The position numbers and the translations under genes are program-made. A model generated the notes under the pieces. That model did no database searches and was not told the DNA's origin. It was given only the letters and a program-made list of their open reading frames with translations. A DNA stretch of 12,717 bases. It comes from Planctomycetaceae bacterium (lineage in GTDB: Bacteria; Planctomycetota; Planctomycetia; Pirellulales; UBA1268). The stretch lies in NCBI GenBank assembly GCA_009691925.1, contig SIAG01000070.1:1-12717 (forward strand), read 5' to 3'. Below are positions 5,862 through 12,144 of this stretch, piece by piece. Position 1 is the stretch's first letter; every line of letters begins with the position of its first letter.

Positions 5862-6587
5862 TCAGACCCCGTTGGGGTCGACGACGACGTCGATGCGGAT
5901 CCGTTCGCCGGGGCGGAGCACGCGGGCATCGGTGCCGGTGGTCTCGCCGACGCGCCGGGCCCAGGCTGCCGCGTCCTGCCGGATCGGGGGCCAGGTGTCG
6001 TAGTGGGTCGGCAGCGCGACCTGCGGAGCGAGGAGCCTGATCGCCTCGATGGCATCGTCGGGGCCCATCGTGAACAGGTCGCCGATCGGCACGACGGCAA
6101 CATCAAGGCCGCGTCCCTGGCCATCCCGCCTCCCGATTCGCTCCATGTCGGTAAACAGGGCCGTGTCGCCGGCGAAGTACGCCCGCACCCCACCGACATC
6201 GAGGAGCCACCCGGCCGCCGTCCCCCCGTAGCTTCCATCAGGGAGGCTCGAGGAGTGATGGGCCAATTCCATCTTCGCCATGCCGCCGGGGACGGTCGTC
6301 CGCCCGCCGAGATTCATCGGCCGGACATTCTCGATCCCCTGCCCCCCGAGCCACTGGGCGATCTCCCAGTTGCAGTAGACCGGAGCCCCGGTCCGCCGCG
6401 CGATCGGGATGAGATCGCCGACATGATCGGCGTGGCCGTGCGTCACGAGGATCGCATCGCAGGCGACCTCCGCCCCCTTCATGCAGGCCGTTGGGGATTC
6501 GTCGAAGAACGGGTCGATGAGGAGCACGCCGTGGCCGGTGTCAACGAGCCAGGTGGCATGTCCGATCCAAGTCAGCGTGATCGCCAT
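5862..6587 (-). CDS. UPF0173-type metal-dependent hydrolase (metallo-beta-lactamase fold)
   Basis: This 241-residue protein fits the compact UPF0173/YtkL group of the metallo-beta-lactamase superfamily. Motif 1 is THGHADH at 49-55 (His50, His52, Asp54, His55), followed by His110/His111, then Asp141 in YFAGDTALF and His195 in LPTHYDTWPP. Together these form a two-metal site. N-terminal ITLTWIGHATWLVDTG and the glycine turn before the second metal ligand are also typical. The family is soluble and its natural substrate is unknown. Start ATG 6587 is preceded by GGAG and AGGA within 13 bases and by an extended -10 element. It lies 62 bases downstream of the PGI-like gene on the same strand and could share its transcript, but has its own candidate promoter. 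Confidence 0.93.
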   Translation of the reverse strand: MAITLTWIGHATWLVDTGHGVLLIDPFFDESPTACMKGAEVACDAILVTHGHADHVGDLIPIARRTGAPVYCNWEIAQWLGGQGIENVRPMNLGGRTTVPGGMAKMELAHHSSSLPDGSYGGTAAGWLLDVGGVRAYFAGDTALFTDMERIGRRDGQGRGLDVAVVPIGDLFTMGPDDAIEAIRLLAPQVALPTHYDTWPPIRQDAAAWARRVGETTGTDARVLRPGERIRIDVVVDPNGV

Positions 6588-6613
6588 CGTGTCCTGCTCC
6601 GGAGGGTGGCGGG

Positions 6614-6622
6614 ATGATACCA
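6614..6622 (-). promoter_or_regulatory. Candidate extended -10 element for the UPF0173 gene
   Basis: On the minus strand TGGTATCAT (complement of 6614-6622) gives TATCAT (5 of 6 against TATAAT) with the upstream TGn of an extended -10. No recognisable -35 lies 17 bases further up. Transcription would start near 6607, about 20 bases before the ATG. Confidence 0.35.
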
Positions 6623-6649
6623 CCAGGCGCCGGCGAGCGCCGCCGGACT

Positions 6650-7840
6650 TCAGCCGAGGCCCGACTCGACCGCCGCGGCGAGGCGGAGCCCCTCGAGCAA
6701 TTGACCGAGGGTGTGCTCGTCGCACCGCGGGAGAAGGAGTTGGTCGGCGGAGGTCGTCGCACTCGGCCGGCGGCGGGGAAGATCGGCCGTGCCGCCAGAA
6801 GAGATCGTGGCAAACGGGGCCCGACGGCAGGCCGCGACGCGGATCGGGGTGGTGAACCATGCCTCGACCACCGGCGGGGGGGCGTGGGGATGTGGCGGAG
6901 CCGCCCGGGCCGACTGCCACTCGACGAGCCCCCGCCACCGGGGCGGAGGGAGGAGACGGCGTCGCGGCGCCCCTCCGAGGGTGTTCGGGGCGGCGGCGAG
7001 CCAGCGCCCGACGAGCGCCAGGGACACGACCGGATTGACCTCGGCGGGGGCCTCACGGAACCGCCGGGCCATGGCAGCGGCCCCTTCGAGGAGCCGGACG
7101 ACGTCGATGCCGGCGATCGCCGCCGGGAGGAGCGAGGCCGCGGTGAATACCCCGCCGCATTCCTGCGCTGACAGCGGGCAGATTGGCGCGTCGCCCGACA
7201 CGGCCGGGACGGAGACGGCGCCGGGAGGATCGACGGCCGCGGCTACCACCAGCGCCGGGCCCGCGCCTGGCCGCGCGGTCGAATCGGGCGCCGCCGCGAA
7301 CAGCCCGACGCAGTTCTGGGTGAAGGCCTCGCGGCATGGCCCAGCCTGGACCACGCCCCACGCGTCAAGGAGCCTGTCGCCGGTCTGTGGCCCGAGGGCG
7401 TCGAGGATTCCCTGGACGGTGTCGTCATCGTCGTCGGGGCCGAGCGTCCAGATCCGCGGTCGTCCGCCGCGCTCATGGCGGGGAAGATCGTCGTGGCGAG
7501 GGTGGCAGCAGGTGCTCACGAGCAGGTCGACCAAGGCCCGGTCGGCCCGGTCGCCGATGACGATGACGCGATCGACCGACTCCCGGATCTGCCGGGCGGC
7601 AGCGAGGATCGCAAACAGGGCGCTGTCGCGCCTCTGCGCCTGGCTCCGGGTCGTGCCGTAGGCCTCGAGCATCCCTTCGGCCTCCGTCCCGCAGGCGGAG
7701 GCCACGGCGCCGCGGACCTGCTCCGCCCGGTCGAGCCACGCCTGCCAGCGCGGAATAGTGCGGCCAGCGGCCGACAGCACCCCGGGGGGAGGATCGTGCT
7801 CGATCGGATCGGTCGGCGGCCGGGGACGGAGAACACTCAT
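6650..7840 (-). CDS. Degenerate phosphoglucose isomerase paralogue (probable pseudoenzyme)
   Basis: This 396-residue protein resembles glucose-6-phosphate isomerase in its framework. Residues 72-95 (DSALFAILAAARQ...VDRVIVIG) match the lead-in to the first sugar-phosphate loop. CCHPRHDDLPRHERGGRPRI (111-130) and DTVQGILDALG (140-150) match the next segment. AASLLPAAIAGIDVV and LLEGAAAMARRF (234-261) match the helix after PGI signature 1, and LPRCDEHTLGQLLEGLRLA (370-388) matches the C-terminal region. The working parts are gone. The usual GIGGS loop reads GDRADRA (96-102), the SKSGGTxET loop reads VVQAGPCREAF (163-173), and GGRFS is GGVFT (229-233). The protein ends at VESGLG, before the NPYDQxGVExxK signature 2 with its catalytic lysine. 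It is also shorter than the usual 450-550 residues. Reading stays open with good codon use, so it is not an obvious pseudogene. ATG 7840 lacks a ribosome site, and the start is uncertain. It is divergent from phosphoglycerate mutase. Confidence 0.8.
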   Translation of the reverse strand: MSVLRPRPPTDPIEHDPPPGVLSAAGRTIPRWQAWLDRAEQVRGAVASACGTEAEGMLEAYGTTRSQAQRRDSALFAILAAARQIRESVDRVIVIGDRADRALVDLLVSTCCHPRHDDLPRHERGGRPRIWTLGPDDDDDTVQGILDALGPQTGDRLLDAWGVVQAGPCREAFTQNCVGLFAAAPDSTARPGAGPALVVAAAVDPPGAVSVPAVSGDAPICPLSAQECGGVFTAASLLPAAIAGIDVVRLLEGAAAMARRFREAPAEVNPVVSLALVGRWLAAAPNTLGGAPRRRLLPPPRWRGLVEWQSARAAPPHPHAPPPVVEAWFTTPIRVAACRRAPFATISSGGTADLPRRRPSATTSADQLLLPRCDEHTLGQLLEGLRLAAAVESGLG

Positions 7841-8065
7841 GGCGGGCGCGGAGCAGAGGCGGAGGGGAGCGGTGGCGGTGCGACCGGAAGAATACCGGGT
7901 CCGTGGGGGATGCCGGCGTGAAGCCGGCCGTCGCCGTCGGGTTTCGCCGCTGGCTTGGAAATGCCCTTGAAGTGACCGCCGCCACGCCCGACAACAGGAG
8001 CTCCCGAACATCATGGGCCTCTCATGACGAGGTCCCCCTTCCCTGCCCCGCGAGGAGACCGCAGC

Positions 8066-9271
8066 GTGATCGAGCATGAATTGGTGCGTGAACTGGCGGA
8101 GAAGTCGTCGTCCAAGATTGTCTTGGTGGTCGCCGACGGTCTCGGCGGGTTGCCGCTCGATCCGGGGGGGAAGACGGAGCTCGAGACGGCCAACACGCCC
8201 CATCTCGACGGGCTCGTCCGGCGCGGGACGAGCGGTTCGAGCGTGCCGGTGCTCCCCGGGATCACCCCGGGCTCCGGCCCCGGACACCTCGGCCTGTTCG
8301 GCTACGACCCGCTCGAGTTCAGGATCGGCCGTGGCGCCCTCGAGGCGACCGGCATCGGCTTCGAGCTCGGCCCGGACGACGTGGCCGCCCGGGGGAACTT
8401 CTGCACGCTCGATGCGGCCGGTCTGATCAGCGACCGTCGTGCCGGACGGATCCCCTCGGAGGAGAGCTTCAAGGTGGTCGAGCGTCTCCAGGGGGTAAAG
8501 ATCGCCGGTGTTGAGACGTTCGTGCAGCCGGTCAAGGAGCACCGCTTCGTCGTCGTCTTCCGCGGCAAGGGCCTCGACGGTGCCGTGGCCGATACCGATC
8601 CCCAGGCCACCGGTGTCGTTCCCCTCGATCCTCAAGCCCACACCCCCGCCGCCGCGCGGACGGCGGAGGTGGCCAACGAGTTCGTCGCCCAGGCCCGGCG
8701 GATCCTCGCCGACGAGCCGAAGGCCAACGGCATGGTGCTGCGGGGCTTCGCGGCCAAGCCGAAGCTCCCCAGCTACGAAGAGCTCTACCGGCTCCGCGCC
8801 GCTGCGATCGCCGTCTATCCGATGTACAAGGGGCTCGCCCGGCTCGTGGGGATGACGCTCGTCGGCACGCCCCACACCCTCGCCGAGCAGGTCGACACCC
8901 TCGCCGCCTGCTGGCAGGACTACGACTTCTTCTTTCTCCACTTCAAATACACCGACTCCACCGGCGAGGATGGGGCGTTTGCGGAGAAGGTGAAGCGGAT
9001 CGAGGAGCTCGACCGGGTGATCCCCCGGATCGAGGCGCTGCGGGCCGATGTTCTCATCGTCACCGGCGACCACAGCACGCCGAGCCTCATGAAGAGCCAC
9101 TCCTGGCATCCGGTGCCGACGGTCCTGGCCGCCGCCACCTGCCGGCCCGACGGGCTGGAGAAGTTCTCGGAGCGGGAGTGCCTCCGCGGCGGCTTCGGGA
9201 TCTTCCCCGCGAAGCATCTGATGCTTCTGGCGATGGCCCACGCCCAGCGCCTCGGCAAGTACGGGGCCTGA
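8066..9271 (+). CDS. apgM: 2,3-bisphosphoglycerate-independent phosphoglycerate mutase, ApgM type
   Basis: This 401-residue cytosolic enzyme interconverts 3- and 2-phosphoglycerate in glycolysis and gluconeogenesis. It belongs to the archaeal-type branch of the alkaline phosphatase superfamily. Metal site: Asp24 in VVADGLGGLP; the phospho-serine Ser70 in ITPGSGPGHLGLFGYDP; Asp297 in HFKYTDSTGED; Asp335-His336 in VTGDHSTPS; and His345 in KSHSWHP. ARGNFCTLD and DRRAGRIPSEE (about 108-133) are hallmark substrate-site segments, and FSERECLRGGFG is the conserved C-terminal signature. GTG 8066 is preferred: GAGGAG (8052-8057) ends eight bases upstream, and the resulting MIEHELVREL fits family N-termini. 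An in-frame ATG at 8024 would add 14 Pro/Arg-rich residues and lacks a ribosome site. It is divergent from the PGI-like gene across a 225-base gap. Confidence 0.95.
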   Translation: MIEHELVRELAEKSSSKIVLVVADGLGGLPLDPGGKTELETANTPHLDGLVRRGTSGSSVPVLPGITPGSGPGHLGLFGYDPLEFRIGRGALEATGIGFELGPDDVAARGNFCTLDAAGLISDRRAGRIPSEESFKVVERLQGVKIAGVETFVQPVKEHRFVVVFRGKGLDGAVADTDPQATGVVPLDPQAHTPAAARTAEVANEFVAQARRILADEPKANGMVLRGFAAKPKLPSYEELYRLRAAAIAVYPMYKGLARLVGMTLVGTPHTLAEQVDTLAACWQDYDFFFLHFKYTDSTGEDGAFAEKVKRIEELDRVIPRIEALRADVLIVTGDHSTPSLMKSHSWHPVPTVLAAATCRPDGLEKFSERECLRGGFGIFPAKHLMLLAMAHAQRLGKYGA

Positions 9272-9358
9272 CGCCCCGCGGAAAAAAGGCTCCCGGGCAT
9301 CTCGGCGGGATGTGAAGTAGATTCGTCGTATCGAAACCGCCCCCCCCGGCTTTCCCCT

Positions 9359-10393
9359 ATGGCCCGCATCGACGACGAAGACCTGTTTCAGAACTCGACG
9401 ATGACCTTCGGGGAGCACCTCGAGGAACTCCGGGCGTGCCTCATTAAGGCCACGATGGGGCTCTTGGTCGCCGTGGCGATCGGCTTCGCCGTCGCCCGCC
9501 CGTTCGTCCATCTCATCGAGCAGCCGCTCAAGCGGGCCCTGGCCAACTACTACTCCAATCGGGCCGTCGAGACGTTCGACACCTGGACGCCCCGGGTCGA
9601 CGGGGGCCCTGCCCTCCCGTATTCCCGGAAGGAGGTGATCGACGCCGTCGAGAATCACGGCATGTCGTTCGAGCTCCGGGAGGTGCACGCCGACCGGCTG
9701 GCCCGGGTCCTCGGGACGACTCCTGCCGGCGCGGCCGGCAGCGTCGAGGATGAAAAGGCAGGGTTCGGCATGGACGACCTCGTGCCGGTCCTCCTCTGGC
9801 AGCCGATGGTCAAGGATGCACGCGTCAGCATTACCACCTTGAGCGCCCAGGAGGCGTTCGGGATGTACGTGAAGGCCGCGCTCCTGGTGGGGGTGGTCGT
9901 GGCGAGCCCGTGGATCTTCTACCAGCTCTGGACGTTCGTCGCCGCCGGCCTCTACCCGCACGAGAAGCGGTATGTCCATATTTTCCTCCCGCTGAGCATC
10001 GGGCTGTTCCTCGCCGGCGTGTTCCTCGCCTTCTTTTTCGTTTTCGACTTCGTCCTCGACTACCTCCTCCAGTTCAACGCCTGGCTCGGCCTCGATCCCG
10101 ACCCGCGGATCAGCGAGTGGATGGGGTTTGTCTTGATCCTCCCAATCGGCTTCGGGATCGGCTTCCAGCTGCCGCTGGTGATGCTCTTCCTGGAGCGGAT
10201 CGGGATTGTCGATGTCGCCACCTACGCCTCCCAGTGGCGGATGGCGATCGTGATCATCTTTGTCGTCTCGGCGATCCTCACGCCGGCCGATCCCTACAGC
10301 CTTATGTTCCTCGCGATCCCGCTGTGCCTCCTCTACTTCGGCGGCCTGGCGATCTGCCGCTGGCTGCCGCCGGTGGGCGCCAGGCACGCCTGA
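9359..10393 (+). CDS. tatC: Twin-arginine translocase subunit TatC with an enlarged first periplasmic loop
   Basis: TatC is the inner-membrane receptor that recognises twin-arginine signal peptides on folded proteins. The 344-residue product shows the cytosolic N-terminal motif HLEELR (20-25), the first membrane helix (about 29-48), SPWIFYQLWTFVAAGLYPHEKR (183-204) at helix 2 and the cytosolic loop, and further helices at about 205-236, 255-278 and 293-334. FGIGFQLPLV (265-274) is the family FxxFE/QxP motif, with Gln270 where E. coli has Glu170, as in plant TatC. The family is usually about 250 residues; the excess lies between helices 1 and 2 (about 55-165), a charged loop of about 110 residues. 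ATG 9359 has no Shine-Dalgarno, and the 87 bases before it show no convincing promoter. No tatA or tatB is in view. It is convergent with the DUF420 gene, 14 bases away. Confidence 0.96.
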   Translation: MARIDDEDLFQNSTMTFGEHLEELRACLIKATMGLLVAVAIGFAVARPFVHLIEQPLKRALANYYSNRAVETFDTWTPRVDGGPALPYSRKEVIDAVENHGMSFELREVHADRLARVLGTTPAGAAGSVEDEKAGFGMDDLVPVLLWQPMVKDARVSITTLSAQEAFGMYVKAALLVGVVVASPWIFYQLWTFVAAGLYPHEKRYVHIFLPLSIGLFLAGVFLAFFFVFDFVLDYLLQFNAWLGLDPDPRISEWMGFVLILPIGFGIGFQLPLVMLFLERIGIVDVATYASQWRMAIVIIFVVSAILTPADPYSLMFLAIPLCLLYFGGLAICRWLPPVGARHA

Positions 10394-10407
10394 ACACCGG
10401 CTTGCCG

Positions 10408-10947
10408 TCAGCGGGCGACGAACGCGAGCCAGTAGAAGACCGTGCCGGTGATCGCCGTGAGGACGAGATCACCCGCCGCTAGCCGGGCCATGAAACGGTG
10501 TCGGGAAGAATGCGCGTTTGGCTGCGGCGGGGTGGGAAATCGCCTCCACGCCTCCCACACGACCCAGGTCCAGAGGACGGGGGTCGAGACCGCGAACACG
10601 AGATGGATGCCGAGGGCCGTCAGGACCCCGGCGGGCCAGAACGGGCTCGGCGCGGCCCGCAATTTCCAGTCGGAGATCAGCCGGATGTCGACTTCAAAGA
10701 CGACGATCGCGGCCAAGAGGGCGGCCGCGATCAGAAGTTGGAGCCGTCGATGGCTGGCGTAGTCGCGGCGCCGAGCAACGAGATAGATGCTCCAGGCGAG
10801 GATGGGGAGCGTGGCGAGCAGCCCCACGAGCACCACGTCCATCCCGAAACTCGCCCGCGTGCCGAGAAAGCCGTCGATCCCGGCGGGAACCGCGATATCG
10901 CCAAGCAAGGCAGTGGGGAAAAGACCGGTGGCGGTGGTGGGCTCCAA
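10408..10947 (-). CDS. DUF420 family membrane protein (CtaM/YozB-like)
   Basis: This 179-residue protein has four predicted membrane helices, at about 36-57, 68-86, 106-128 and 156-176. The opening GFLGTRASFGMDVVLVG, the YASHRRLQLLIAA segment, the IHLVFAVSTPVLW helix and the ending AITGTVFYWLAFVAR fit DUF420 (PF04238). Histidines at 66, 115, 146 and 150 are at helix edges and could bind heme or metal. The Firmicute member CtaM/YozB is needed for functional aa3-type cytochrome oxidase, so a role in terminal-oxidase maturation is a reasonable guess, but no oxidase gene is in this window. The start is a TTG at 10947-10945 with GAGG five bases upstream. No ATG or GTG lies upstream in frame, and the next ATG would delete the conserved GFLGTRASFG. 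A G-rich tandem repeat lies 44 bases before the start. Confidence 0.9.
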   Translation of the reverse strand: MEPTTATGLFPTALLGDIAVPAGIDGFLGTRASFGMDVVLVGLLATLPILAWSIYLVARRRDYASHRRLQLLIAAALLAAIVVFEVDIRLISDWKLRAAPSPFWPAGVLTALGIHLVFAVSTPVLWTWVVWEAWRRFPTPPQPNAHSSRHRFMARLAAGDLVLTAITGTVFYWLAFVAR

Positions 10948-10990
10948 AGCAACCTCGAAGGGGGATGAGCGGATCTGGCGGGGCGACGGG

Positions 10991-11050
10991 GCGGGGCAAG
11001 GCGGGGCGGGGCAAGGCGGGGCGGGGCAAGGCGGGGCGGGGCAAGGCGGG
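10991..11050. repeat. Four perfect tandem copies of a 15-base G-rich unit
   Basis: GCGGGGCAAGGCGGG repeats exactly four times (10991-11005, 11006-11020, 11021-11035, 11036-11050) with no spacer. The plus strand contains GGGGCGGGG pairs separated by CAAGGC, so it meets the usual G-quadruplex pattern of four G runs with short loops. It lies between the tRNA promoter and the DUF420 start, in the likely leader or promoter region of the latter. Perfect copies imply recent slippage or unequal exchange. Confidence 0.95.
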
Positions 11051-11090
11051 AAGGAACCGGGCAGATCCTTGAGTGTAGCGACGCCGCCGA

Positions 11091-11120
11091 TTGCCCGGGG
11101 CCCACGCCGGCCGCTACGAT
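11091..11120 (+). promoter_or_regulatory. Candidate promoter for tRNA-Leu
   Basis: TTGCCC at 11091-11096 (4 of 6) and TACGAT at 11115-11120 (4 of 6) are 18 bases apart. Transcription would start near 11127, ten bases before the tRNA, a spacing normal for stable RNA genes. Confidence 0.45.
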
Positions 11121-11136
11121 CGCTGGGCCTCCCCCG

Positions 11137-11222
11137 GGCCGAGTGGCGAAATAGGCAGACGCACGGGACTTAAAATCCTGTGGAGAGCAATCTCCGTGCG
11201 GGTTCGATTCCCGCCTCGGCCA
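11137..11222 (+). tRNA. tRNA-Leu, anticodon UAA
   Basis: The 86-base cloverleaf folds cleanly. The acceptor stem is GGCCGAG with CTCGGCC (11215-11221) and discriminator A11222. The D arm is GCG with CGC. The anticodon stem CGGGA/TCCTG encloses the loop CTTAAAA, so the anticodon is TAA, reading UUA. A long class II variable arm, GGAGA-GCAA-TCTCC, is expected for leucine. The T arm is GCGGG-TTCGATT-CCCGC. The terminal CCA is not encoded (the sequence continues CTG), so it must be added after transcription. UUA is a rare codon in so G+C-rich a genome. The 3' end faces the low-G+C accessory region. Confidence 0.96.
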
Positions 11223-11503
11223 CTGTTCTTTTGTTTAGTATCTCGGTTTCTCCCGCGAAAGCCGCGATTTCTTTGGGGATCGGGTCGTTTCCGCCCCCGA
11301 CGTGCGATGCGGTGCGATTCCCTGCAATCGCGTGCCTCGCCAGGAAATGCGCCGCCCGTGCGCTGGACTATGCGCCGCCTTGTGGAGCCTTCCCCAGGGT
11401 TCTTCGGGGATTTCCGTGGCAGGGAGATGGCGGCAGGCGTGCAGGCCACCGGGATCGGCGACGACTGGAAAACTGAACGTGCCTATCTGAACATGGAAGC
11501 CAG
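11223..11503. other. Interval after the tRNA with no supported gene
   Basis: I see no convincing gene here. The first 20 bases after the tRNA are T-rich (TTCTTTTGTTTAG), which could help end tRNA transcription, although no hairpin other than the tRNA itself precedes them. The remainder is moderately G+C-rich with no clear promoter, no repeat, and no second copy of the tRNA 3' end. Open frames through it include the tRNA and show no family features. Confidence 0.6.
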
Positions 11504-11547
11504 ATGACCCGCCTGCTCATCCCGGCATTTACAGAAGAGGAGTTGCT

Positions 11548-11808
11548 TTATCTTCCTGATCCCGAGCCGCCCAGGAGCACCCGGCCATTCGGTGCGGAAC
11601 TGCTGCTCCCGCTGCTGGATGAACCGGTTCCGGATCCCGAGTTGCCCAAGAGCACCGGACCATTCGGTGCCGACAGGCTGCCCCCCGAGCCGCCTCCGAC
11701 CTGCGATGGAAGCGTTGGGCCGTTGGTATTCACGTTGCCGGCAGCGGCGGACGACGACGTGCCGGCACCAGATCCTGCACTGTAGGATAGCCAGACGTCG
11801 AGGGTCAC
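11548..11808 (-). CDS. Gly/Ser-rich 86-residue reading frame, uncertain
   Basis: The frame starts at GTG 11808-11806, overlapping the stop of the putative immunity gene (GTGA). It reads VTLDVWLSYSAGSGAG and then becomes a Gly/Ser/Asn-rich linker with the repeated block SAPNGxVLLGxSGSG. The two repeat copies differ at six bases. In this frame three are synonymous and only two residues change; in the best opposite-strand frame only one is synonymous and three residues change. That weakly favours this frame. Against it, AGGA abuts the GTG with no spacing, and the frame is open about 12 codons further upstream (through CINATG) without a better start. It may be the worn tail of a larger protein rather than an independent gene. 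No function is assigned. Confidence 0.35.
   Translation of the reverse strand: MTLDVWLSYSAGSGAGTSSSAAAGNVNTNGPTLPSQVGGGSGGSLSAPNGPVLLGNSGSGTGSSSSGSSSSAPNGRVLLGGSGSGR
11558..11673. repeat. Imperfect direct repeat, two 41-base copies 75 bases apart
   Basis: The segment beginning GATCCCGAG at 11558-11598 recurs at 11633-11673 with 35 of 41 bases identical. The core ATTCGGTGC is unchanged. The 75-base period keeps any reading frame, so the repeat is compatible with a repeated protein motif. Confidence 0.85.
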
Positions 11809-12143
11809 TCCTGTAGCGTTGATACAAGAGTTTTCATCGCTTCCTTAAACTGATTTTGATTTACCTTGTCGAGCACCACACCATCCACCGAACAAAGCAA
11901 CTCGCCCCTTAGACACCGCGTCGCCACGACTCGCGCTGCATCGAGTATTTTGGCCGTCGACGGGGCGTCTTCCTCTTCCAACATTGGAACACTCAACAAC
12001 TGCATCCACTTACACCCCTCGAGGCGATGTACTGCTTCGAGGTCGTCAGTGAGAGAACTAATCAAATGATCCATGAACCCCCAGAAAATCCAATTGGCGG
12101 AGGACCACTCACAGCCCTCTCTCCGCACAACAAAGCCAGCCAT
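11805..12143 (-). CDS. Putative immunity protein for the adjacent toxin-like protein
   Basis: The product is 112 residues with no signal peptide or membrane helix, so it is probably cytosolic. It has a Trp-rich start (Trp13, 18, 21, 46: GCEWSSANWIFWGFMDHLISSL), an acidic middle (LEEEDAPS) and a helical, charged C-terminus (QNQFKEAMKTLVSTLQE). I do not recognise a family. The immunity call rests on position: its ATG begins one base after the stop of the toxin-like gene. Its ribosome site AGGA (complement of 12151-12154, seven bases upstream) lies inside that gene's last codons, so the two are translationally coupled. Small size, low G+C (38% in 11821-11880) and lack of known relatives are usual for immunity genes of polymorphic toxins. 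It could instead be an unrelated downstream gene. Confidence 0.75.
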   Translation of the reverse strand: MAGFVVRREGCEWSSANWIFWGFMDHLISSLTDDLEAVHRLEGCKWMQLLSVPMLEEEDAPSTAKILDAARVVATRCLRGELLCSVDGVVLDKVNQNQFKEAMKTLVSTLQE

Positions 12144-12144
12144 A

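Noticed and set aside
7912..7928. GCCGGC-GTGAA-GCCGGC hairpin as a terminator or riboswitch
   Set aside because: The stem is short, there is no T tract and no conserved aptamer is recognisable. Such symmetry is common in DNA of this composition.
8013..8027. Four-codon leader frame (MGLS) before apgM with AGGAG upstream
   Set aside because: The AGGAG is 12 bases from the ATG and the peptide has no regulatory codon run or attenuator hairpin. The true start at 8066 has its own strong ribosome site.
6650..10387. Uninterrupted minus-strand frame of 1245 codons
   Set aside because: Beyond 7840 it is the antisense of apgM and tatC, both strongly supported by motifs. It stays open because G+C-rich codon use leaves few stops on the opposite strand. 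Only 6650-7840 carries protein-family features.
10991..11050. CRISPR-like array
   Set aside because: The 15-base units are directly adjacent with no spacers, and there are no cas genes. It is a simple tandem repeat.
11504..11785. Plus-strand frame of 93 codons (MTRLLIPAFTEEELL...)
   Set aside because: It has a plausible GGAAG ribosome site, but repeat-copy differences are mostly non-silent in this frame and it is Pro/Asp-rich with no domain. The opposite frame is slightly better, and neither is firm.
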